DNA of 5,556 nucleotides. Source: an uncultured Oscillospiraceae bacterium (GTDB lineage: Bacteria > Bacillota > Clostridia > Oscillospirales > Ruminococcaceae). This document shows positions 1 through 4,234 of the stretch, piece by piece. Within the stretch, counting starts at the first letter, position 1; each line of letters opens with the position of its first letter. The position numbers were made by a program, and so were the translations under genes. Under the pieces are notes generated by a model that saw nothing but the letters and a program-made list of their open reading frames with translations, had not been told where the DNA came from and made no database searches. The DNA lies in the NCBI GenBank assembly GCA_910578755.1, contig CAJTSZ010000027.1, positions 14,510 through 20,065 of the forward strand, given 5' to 3'.

Positions 1-460
1 CCATAATGTCGTTGCCCAACAGGTTTGCCTTTACCGCATTGTTAATGGCGGATTGGAACAGCTTTTGAATTTCCCTGTACTCGCCGCGGATGTAAATGTA
101 GCCGTCGTGGGAACCAAAAACATAACCCGCTATAAGCATGCCTTCCACAATGCTTAAAGGGTCATGCTGAAGCAGCACCTTGTCCTTAAAAGTGCCGGGC
201 TCCCCTTCGTCGGCGTTGCATACAATGTACTTGGGCTCGCCCTTAATATGGTACAGCTGCTTCCACTTCTTCCCCGCCGGGTAAGCCGCGCCGCCGCGGC
301 CTAAAAGGTTTGCCTCCAGCACTTCGTCAATTACTTTTTCCGGGCCCAGCTCCAGGGCCTTTTTAAAGCCCTCAAAGCCGCCCATGGCAATATATTCTTC
401 TGTGGAATCCGGTTTAATTCTTCCACAGCGCTTTGTCAACAAAGGTAACATTTTAGACAT
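1..460 (-). CDS. nuoF: NuoF-like NADH-binding flavoprotein subunit, N-terminal part (truncated by window edge)
   Basis: This is the FMN- and NADH-binding 51-kDa-type subunit of an NAD-linked redox complex. It passes electrons between NAD(H) and iron-sulfur clusters. The first 153 residues are visible. The glycine-rich FMN/NADH loop is at about residues 54-64 (GRGGAAYPAGK) and the family signature CNADEGEPGTFKD is at residues 81-93. The C-terminal [4Fe-4S]-binding domain lies outside the window. The ATG at 458-460 follows an AAGGA-type ribosome binding site about 10 nt upstream. The protein enters the core domain after a short lead, so the N-terminal thioredoxin-like [2Fe-2S] domain of HndC/HydB-type subunits is absent. 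It lies 120 bp downstream of nuoE on the same strand, the usual E-then-F order. Without the partner genes, membership of a bifurcating hydrogenase, a formate dehydrogenase or another complex cannot be decided. The loop differs from the common GRGGAGFPTG form. Family assignment is secure; the complex is inferred. Confidence 0.93.
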   Translation of the reverse strand, partial: MSKMLPLLTKRCGRIKPDSTEEYIAMGGFEGFKKALELGPEKVIDEVLEANLLGRGGAAYPAGKKWKQLYHIKGEPKYIVCNADEGEPGTFKDKVLLQHDPLSIVEGMLIAGYVFGSHDGYIYIRGEYREIQKLFQSAINNAVKANLLGNDIM

Positions 461-495
461 AATAAAACTATTCCTTTCGCTGGTTTATTTCCCCG

Positions 496-535
496 TTGCG
501 GCAGCCCCCAGGCTTCCGCAGCGTTTCTGCCGCAA
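496..535 (-). repeat. Hairpin in the nuoE-nuoF spacer
   Basis: A perfect 9-bp inverted repeat (TTGCGGCAG at 496-504, CTGCCGCAA at 527-535) encloses a 22-nt GC-rich loop in the 120-bp gap between the nuoE stop and the nuoF start. In the minus-strand transcript no run of U follows it, so it does not look like an intrinsic terminator. By inference it may be an mRNA stability or processing element that sets the ratio of the two subunits. The repeat is seen directly; its function is not. Confidence 0.6.
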
Positions 536-580
536 TGAAAAGCTAATCCACCACGCCAAGGTATGCGCAGCAATTTGGAT

Positions 581-1060
581 TTACTGGTTATCTTGTAATT
601 CCTTTAAAATCTGCCTTACTTTTTCCTCTGTCAGATCCCCATGTATTTTACCCTGCACCCGAATAACCGGACCAATGTTGCAGTTGCCGGAACATGGCAT
701 ATACTGTAAGCTGAACATGCCGTCCGGTGTGGTTTCCCCTACGCGGACCCCCAGTTCCTTTTCCAAAAAGGCTGCCAATTTGTCTGACTTGGAGGCATGG
801 CATGGGGCATTGTTGCACACTTCCACAATGTAGCGCCCCCGTGGTTTTGTTTCCAGCATGGCGTAAAAGGTAAGAATATCGTACATTTGTACCAAAGAAA
901 TGTCTAAGCGCTCTGCAACTATTTTAGCTGTGCGCTCATCAATGTAATTTTGGGACGACAGGTCTTGAAGTTCCAGCAGAATAGCCAAAAGGTTTTGCTT
1001 CGTGCCGCCGTTTTCCTCAATTACAGCGAGAATTTGCTCCTTTGTATATTTTTCCAGCAT
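581..1060 (-). CDS. nuoE: NuoE-like thioredoxin-fold [2Fe-2S] subunit
   Basis: This is the 24-kDa-type [2Fe-2S] ferredoxin subunit of an NADH-linked redox complex (NuoE / HndA / HydC family), which works beside the NuoF flavoprotein. From the chosen start it is 159 aa, normal for the family. The N-terminal helical part (about 1-75) includes the typical segment ending in LTFYAML. The thioredoxin-like domain carries four cluster ligands: C82 and C87 (C-x4-C, CNNAPC) and C123 and C127 (C-x3-C, CSGNC). The C-terminal end contains the usual G-x-L-T-x-E-K-V segment. The start is the ATG at 1058-1060, because GGAGGA (1067-1072) lies 6 nt upstream of it. A TTG at 1084 and an ATG at 1066 are in frame, but the first lies upstream of that ribosome binding site and the second abuts it. 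nuoF follows on the same strand. Cytoplasmic location is inferred from the lack of a signal peptide or membrane segment. Confidence 0.94.
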   Translation of the reverse strand: MLEKYTKEQILAVIEENGGTKQNLLAILLELQDLSSQNYIDERTAKIVAERLDISLVQMYDILTFYAMLETKPRGRYIVEVCNNAPCHASKSDKLAAFLEKELGVRVGETTPDGMFSLQYMPCSGNCNIGPVIRVQGKIHGDLTEEKVRQILKELQDNQ

Positions 1061-1066
1061 CTCCAT

Positions 1067-1072
1067 TCCTCC
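1067..1072 (-). promoter_or_regulatory. Ribosome binding site fixing the nuoE start
   Basis: GGAGGA on the minus strand ends 6 nt before the ATG at 1060. This spacing favours that ATG over the in-frame ATG at 1066, which has no spacer at all, and over the upstream TTG at 1084. Confidence 0.75.
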
Positions 1073-1201
1073 AATGTTATTCAATGTTATACCACCTTGG
1101 TTCTTACAAAACTTTTTATCTTTCCTGTTATATTATGAATATGTAAATGCTTTTTGTTTTTTCTTCACAATTTTCAGGCAGTTTATTGAACCAACATTTT
1201 A

Positions 1202-1230
1202 ATCATAAGGTGGATTTCCAATAACGTCAA
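1202..1230 (-). promoter_or_regulatory. Sigma-A-type promoter for nuoE-nuoF
   Basis: On the minus strand, TTGACG (1230-1225) and TATGAT (1207-1202) are separated by exactly 17 bp, each one base away from the consensus hexamers. Transcription would begin near 1195 and give a leader of about 135 nt before nuoE. An imperfect dyad (GTGT at 1231-1234, ACAC at 1242-1245) abuts the -35 element and could be a regulator site; this is inference. Confidence 0.72.
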
Positions 1231-1346
1231 GTGTCATTTTAACACAAATGTTCTACTCTTTTTGATAATATTAAACAAAGGCTACCATTGCAGTTCCCCA
1301 ATACTTACACAGCGCTGCACTATTTCAATATATTTTGTTGCTTTAT

Positions 1347-1376
1347 AAAAATAGTCGAGCAAAGGAAACTATTTTT
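1347..1376. repeat. AT-rich 9-bp inverted repeat
   Basis: AAAAATAGT (1347-1355) and ACTATTTTT (1368-1376) form a perfect inverted repeat with a 12-nt loop. Being almost pure A/T, it would make a weak RNA hairpin, and it could equally be a protein-binding dyad. It lies upstream of the nuoE promoter. Confidence 0.45.
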
Positions 1377-1382
1377 CTTGCG

Positions 1383-1487
1383 AAGCTTTGCATAAGGCAG
1401 GGAGGGCAGAACGGGGCGTGAACCATTTGTGCAAAACAAAACTGTGTAAACGCCCCTTATAAGTTTTTGGCTTCGCCTGCAAAACTT
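1383..1487. repeat. Nested inverted repeats, possible structured RNA
   Basis: Several stems can be seen. GGGGCGT (1413-1419) pairs with ACGCCCC (1450-1456). TTTGT (1426-1430) pairs with ACAAA (1436-1440) inside it. Outside, TTTGCA (1387-1392) pairs with TGCAAA (1478-1483), extended by AAG/CTT across one mismatch. A competing hairpin uses AAGTTTT (1461-1467) with AAAACTT (1481-1487) and GGC/GCC inside. I recognise no RNA family and no clear promoter for it on either strand, so it may be a small RNA, a decayed element or chance. Confidence 0.35.
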
Positions 1488-1531
1488 GCGAAAATTACTT
1501 CGTTACAGCCCAAATCTGCCTACACATCAGC

Positions 1532-1554
1532 TTTTTATTGTGACACAATAAAAA
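1532..1554. repeat. 23-bp perfect palindrome overlapping the terminator tail
   Basis: TTTTTATTGTG (1532-1542) and CACAATAAAAA (1544-1554) are perfect inverted copies around a single central base. The right arm overlaps the T-tract of the esterase terminator as read on the minus strand. It may be a dyad for a DNA-binding protein or simply a second hairpin after the terminator. Confidence 0.55.
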
Positions 1555-1586
1555 AGGTACAGCCGGCAGGCTATACCTTCTTTTTT
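1546..1586 (-). terminator. Intrinsic terminator after the esterase (possibly bidirectional)
   Basis: AAGGTA (1554-1559) pairs with TACCTT (1574-1579) and AGCC (1561-1564) with GGCT (1569-1572), leaving a 4-nt loop and one mismatch between the two helices. In the minus-strand transcript the stem is followed by a run of U (the A-run at 1550-1555). A T-run at 1581-1586 on the plus strand gives the same layout in the other direction. It begins 60 bp after the esterase stop, and no other gene fits as its upstream partner. Confidence 0.82.
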
Positions 1587-1619
1587 ACTAATATTTTTAA
1601 ATATTTGCCTTTCTGCGCC

Positions 1620-1631
1620 GCTTTGCAAAGC
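1620..1631. repeat. 12-bp palindrome after the esterase stop
   Basis: GCTTTGCAAAGC is a perfect palindrome 14 bp downstream of the esterase stop codon, between the stop and the terminator. It could be a dyad site or a chance sequence; no function is assigned. Confidence 0.4.
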
Positions 1632-1645
1632 CGAAGCTGTGACGT

Positions 1646-2485
1646 TTAATGAAGGTTTTCTATCCAGGAAAAGAATTGATTGAGGCTTTGGTTCTTTTCC
1701 CGTGTTTCAAGAAACATCCCGGCTGTATACCAAGAATGTGTATTTTTGGAATCCGCAACAGTATAAAGCGCACACTTGCTCCCCAAACTTTTTGCCTTTT
1801 CATAAAACTGCTGCGCGCAGGAATATTCAATTAAACCGTCATGCTTGCTTTGGATTAAAAGCATGGGAACATGGCTTTTGGTCATAAGGGAATATGGTTC
1901 GCCACGGGCCCTGTCATAACCTTTGAAAAACAGTTGATTTAAAAGAACCCTTACTGCGAAAGACTGCTTGCCGGAAAAAACATACGGCCCGCCAATTCCA
2001 ATAAACCCAATGACGTTTTTTACATCAACATCCAGCTTTTCCTGTGTTTTTTCACTACAGCAAAGAATAGCAGCCAAATGCGCCCCAGCAGATGAACCGG
2101 AAATAACAAGCCTGCTGGCGTCAATCCTGTTTTTTGCTAAAAATTCAACAGCCGCCTTGTAACCGGCGCACACATCCTCTATTTGGCATGGGTACTTATT
2201 CTTTGGCGACAGCCTGTATCCTATGGAAACAAAACGGTATCCGTTTTTGGCCGCGCACTGCCCCACAAAATCAAACTGTTTGGGCGTTCCCGCGTTCCAG
2301 CCGCCGCCGTGTACCCACATAATTATTGTATTGCTTTTTACATTTTTTGGTTCATAATATAAAAAATATTGGTGCTTATGGCCCCCAAAGGGGATACACT
2401 TCGGCTCAACCTCTTTTTTTACCTGGAGCATTTTGCCAAACAAACCCCAATAGCTCAGGCTCTCGCGGACAGCGTCTTTCATCAT
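1646..2485 (-). CDS. Alpha/beta-hydrolase esterase (HGGG / GxSxG type)
   Basis: This is a serine hydrolase of the hormone-sensitive-lipase / BD-FAE-like esterase group, expected to cleave small carboxylic esters; the substrate is unknown. From the chosen start it has 279 aa, normal for the group. The oxyanion-hole motif HGGGW is at about 59-63. The nucleophile elbow GSSAG (130-134) has catalytic Ser132. Acid Asp216 lies in SKHDG and His250 in NTHSW. All triad members are present in the right order, so the enzyme should be active. There is no signal peptide or membrane segment, which suggests a cytoplasmic enzyme. The start is ATG at 2483-2485, or the adjacent ATG at 2480-2482; GGAGGA (2490-2495) lies 4 or 7 nt upstream. 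An in-frame TTG at 2497 overlaps that ribosome binding site and is unlikely. The gene follows the MATE gene by 69 bp with no terminator between, so co-transcription is likely. Any link to a drug or ester exported by the pump is speculation. Confidence 0.9.
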   Translation of the reverse strand: MMKDAVRESLSYWGLFGKMLQVKKEVEPKCIPFGGHKHQYFLYYEPKNVKSNTIIMWVHGGGWNAGTPKQFDFVGQCAAKNGYRFVSIGYRLSPKNKYPCQIEDVCAGYKAAVEFLAKNRIDASRLVISGSSAGAHLAAILCCSEKTQEKLDVDVKNVIGFIGIGGPYVFSGKQSFAVRVLLNQLFFKGYDRARGEPYSLMTKSHVPMLLIQSKHDGLIEYSCAQQFYEKAKSLGSKCALYTVADSKNTHSWYTAGMFLETREKNQSLNQFFSWIENLH

Positions 2486-2489
2486 CCAA

Positions 2490-2495
2490 TCCTCC
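2490..2495 (-). promoter_or_regulatory. Ribosome binding site fixing the esterase start
   Basis: GGAGGA on the minus strand precedes two back-to-back ATG codons (2485 and 2482) with spacers of 4 and 7 nt. It overlaps the TTG at 2497 that would otherwise extend the frame by four residues, which argues against that TTG. Confidence 0.7.
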
Positions 2496-2554
2496 AAAAC
2501 TCCTATGGCTTGGGCAGCGAACCATAACTGCCTCCCTGTTCAATTATTGTAAGT

Positions 2555-3880
2555 TTAAATAAACTGGCGGTTTTGCCATTTGTTGCTTTTGTACCGCCAA
2601 ATAAACAGCATCATGCGCAGCAGCCAGTCCAGCCCCATGCTCACCCACACACCAAGGACGCCTAAGCCCAGCCACACGCTGATAATATACCCGCCGGCCA
2701 CCCGCAGGGTCCACATGGTAATAATAGAAGTGGTCATGGTAAAGCGCACGTCATTGGCGGCCCGCAGGCCGTTGGGCAGGGTAAATGCCGGCGCCCAAAA
2801 GGCAATGGAAATAAAGGCGTGGAACACAATAATCTGCCGGGCCAGCTCCGCTGTAGCGCTGGAAAGCTCATACAGCTGCAAAATAGGGTCCATTGCCAGC
2901 AGAATTACCGCATTCAGCGCCACTATGCTGGCCAAGGAATACAGGGTAAGCTGGCGCATATACTTTTTTGCTTCCTCGTACTGCTGGGCACCAATGCAGT
3001 GGCCTACCACTGTTACAGCACCCAAGCCAATGGCAATGCCGGGCATTACCGTAATAGCGGAAATACTATTCCCAACGGCGTTGGCCGCAATAGAGGCCGT
3101 ACCAAAAATAGCCACAATGCCCTGCACCAGTATTTTGCCAATTTGGAACATCCCGTTTTCCACCCCGGAGGGGATACCAATACGCAGGATATTTTTTATC
3201 ATACCCGGCATAAAAGTAAGGGGGAAAAATTCCGCCAAGGAAATTTTAAGCTCCGGCTTGCGCAAAATCCAAAGCATAATCAGGCAGGCGGCCATACGGG
3301 AAGCTAAGGACGCCAAACCAGCGCCGGCGGCCCCCATACCAAAGCCAAAAATAAAAAGGGCGTTGCCCGAAATGTTAATTGCGTTCATAAGGGCCGAAAC
3401 TGCCATAGGCACCTGGGAATTCCCCGCCGCGCGGAACAGCGCCGCGCAGGAATTGTATACCCCAATAAACGGGTAGGACAAGGCGGAAAGCATAAAGTAT
3501 ACCAAGGCAGTTTCCATAACAGCCTGCTCCGCATGGCCAAACAGCAGGTTCAGCAGCGGGCGGCGCAGCAGCAGGCACAGCGCCATAATTGCAGCAGAAA
3601 GGGCGCTAGTCACCAAAACCAGCTGGTTTGCCGCCTTGTTGGCGTTTTCCCTGTCATTCCTGCCCAAATACTGGGAGGCAACAATGGTGCCTCCGGTGGC
3701 CAGCGCCGAAAATACATTTATCAGCAGCAGGTTTACTGAATCCACTAAGGAAACGCCGGAAACTGCCGCCTCCCCCACGTTGGAAACCATCAGCGTATCC
3801 GCAAGGCCCACCGTGGCCCCCAATACCTGCTCTATAATCAATGGTATCAGCAGGCGGGTTAAATCTTTCCTGTTAAACAT
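2555..3880 (-). CDS. MATE-family multidrug efflux transporter
   Basis: This is an integral membrane antiporter of the MATE (NorM/DinF-like) family, which expels drugs or other organic compounds in exchange for Na+ or H+. Its 441 aa matches the family's usual length. Hydrophobic segments fit 12 helices in two six-helix halves: roughly 9-31, 48-73, 86-106, 125-150, 160-182, 185-206, then 231-258, 265-290, 310-330, 347-368, 383-402 and 404-428. The N-terminal half has the typical pattern of a Pro in helix 1 (IPLIIEQ), the ADTLMVSNVGEAAVSGV region and the SQYLGRND loop. The second half repeats the layout (IGIPSGVENGMFQ; GHCIGAQQ). The ATG at 3878-3880 has an AGAGG-type ribosome binding site 7 nt upstream. 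Transcription probably starts in the divergent gap and continues into the esterase. Substrate and coupling ion cannot be read from the sequence. Confidence 0.94.
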   Translation of the reverse strand: MFNRKDLTRLLIPLIIEQVLGATVGLADTLMVSNVGEAAVSGVSLVDSVNLLLINVFSALATGGTIVASQYLGRNDRENANKAANQLVLVTSALSAAIMALCLLLRRPLLNLLFGHAEQAVMETALVYFMLSALSYPFIGVYNSCAALFRAAGNSQVPMAVSALMNAINISGNALFIFGFGMGAAGAGLASLASRMAACLIMLWILRKPELKISLAEFFPLTFMPGMIKNILRIGIPSGVENGMFQIGKILVQGIVAIFGTASIAANAVGNSISAITVMPGIAIGLGAVTVVGHCIGAQQYEEAKKYMRQLTLYSLASIVALNAVILLAMDPILQLYELSSATAELARQIIVFHAFISIAFWAPAFTLPNGLRAANDVRFTMTTSIITMWTLRVAGGYIISVWLGLGVLGVWVSMGLDWLLRMMLFIWRYKSNKWQNRQFI

Positions 3881-3900
3881 ACCCTAACCTCTTTTCCTTG

Positions 3901-3924
3901 TGCCATGGCAGATGACATTCTGCC
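3901..3924 (-). promoter_or_regulatory. Inverted repeats in the MATE leader, possible operator
   Basis: GGCAGA (3907-3912) and TCTGCC (3919-3924) are perfect inverted arms with a 6-nt centre. They overlap a 10-bp palindrome, TGCCATGGCA (3901-3910). Both lie just downstream of the predicted MATE transcription start and upstream of its ribosome binding site. A repressor bound here would block the polymerase; alternatively the arms form a leader hairpin. Regulation of exporters through such dyads is common, but the regulator is not in the window. Confidence 0.5.
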
Positions 3925-3943
3925 TTAGTACAGCTTATCCAAT

Positions 3944-3974
3944 ATAATATGAACTCTTTTTTTGTTTTTTTCAA
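3944..3974 (-). promoter_or_regulatory. Candidate MATE promoter
   Basis: On the minus strand, TTGAAA (3974-3969) lies upstream of an AT-rich -10 region. It can be read as TATTAT (3949-3944) with a 19-bp spacer or CATATT (3951-3946) with 17 bp. Both readings are imperfect, but the A-rich spacer and position, 60-70 bp before the MATE start, fit a promoter. Confidence 0.5.
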
Positions 3975-4014
3975 TAGTTTTTTTACGCCTGATTAGAATT
4001 TTTGTAAAAACTAT
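3974..4014. repeat. AT-rich inverted repeat next to the MATE -35 region
   Basis: ATAGTTTTT (3974-3982) pairs perfectly with AAAAACTAT (4006-4014). TTAC/GTAA extends the stem inside, with a small asymmetry, around a 17-nt loop. It sits directly upstream of the candidate MATE -35 element, so a regulator-binding dyad is possible. As RNA it would be a weak hairpin. Confidence 0.45.
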
Positions 4015-4141
4015 GTCCATTGTCCCTTGCCCCTGCCCTAAAATTGTATCATTGGCTGCACCTCCTCTGCCCCTATAAACGGATGGTATGGCTTTGTTTT
4101 AGCAATATTTACATATCACTCATTTATTTCCCCCCTTTCCT

Positions 4142-4150
4142 TGGTATACT
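4142..4150 (+). promoter_or_regulatory. Extended -10 promoter for the amidohydrolase
   Basis: TGGTATACT contains a TG-n extension and a near-consensus -10 hexamer TATACT (4145-4150). The -35 position (about 4122-4127) is poor, as is usual with extended -10 promoters. Transcription would start near 4157 and leave a leader of about 78 nt. Confidence 0.55.
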
Positions 4151-4188
4151 ATGTAATATGAAGGAAACGGGGGTGCAAATTGCCTGAA

Positions 4189-4205
4189 AGGCCCCTATAG
4201 GCCCC
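4189..4205 (+). repeat. Direct repeat AGGCCCC in the amidohydrolase leader
   Basis: AGGCCCC occurs at 4189-4195 and 4199-4205. The copies start exactly 10 bp apart, about one helical turn. A small hairpin (GCCT/AGGC, 4182-4192) and a possible GGGTG/CACCC pairing (4171-4175 with 4205-4209) overlap them. All lie between the predicted transcription start and the ribosome binding site. Confidence 0.4.
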
Positions 4206-4234
4206 ACCCACCGCCATAAGGAAGGAATACAACA

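Larger units (their letters stand above)
1061..1645. other. 585-bp non-coding gap between esterase and nuoE
   Basis: I see no credible gene on either strand; the short open frames here have no ribosome binding site and no recognisable protein. On the minus strand the gap holds the esterase terminator (about 1546-1586), a chain of inverted repeats (1347-1376, 1383-1487, 1532-1554, 1620-1631), the nuoE promoter (1202-1230) and a leader of about 135 nt. A tandem 10-bp duplication (nCAATGTTAT twice, 1071-1090) lies next to the nuoE ribosome binding site. The size and the amount of secondary structure are more than two promoters and terminators need. Confidence 0.7.
3881..4234. other. 354-bp divergent regulatory gap (MATE / amidohydrolase)
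   Basis: This gap separates two genes that read outward. On the MATE side it holds a T-rich tract, a candidate promoter (3944-3974) and inverted repeats at 3901-3924 and 3974-4014. On the amidohydrolase side it holds an extended -10 promoter (4142-4150) and a 5' leader with repeated AGGCCCC. The middle (about 4021-4110) is rich in short C-runs on the plus strand, and I can assign nothing to it. There is no credible gene. Confidence 0.65.

Noticed and set aside
384..833. 149-codon open frame on the plus strand across nuoF, the spacer and nuoE
   Set aside because: It is antisense to two recognised genes and its translation matches no family I know.
2580..3476. 298-codon open frame on the plus strand opposite the MATE gene
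   Set aside because: It lies wholly within the MATE gene on the other strand, has no recognisable domain, and the MATE protein is full length with clear family features. Its length follows from the codon composition of the opposite strand.
3951..3970. T-rich run resembling a plus-strand terminator tail
   Set aside because: No hairpin lies directly before it and no plus-strand gene is upstream; it is better read as the A-rich promoter spacer of the MATE gene.
3925..4020. 31-codon lysine-rich frame on the minus strand upstream of the MATE gene
   Set aside because: The A-rich promoter DNA explains the lysines, the ribosome binding site is badly spaced, and it covers the candidate MATE promoter.
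4021..4080. Minus-strand G-runs as a possible G-quadruplex
   Set aside because: Only three close G-runs are present, and the fourth is about 30 nt away, too far for a convincing motif.
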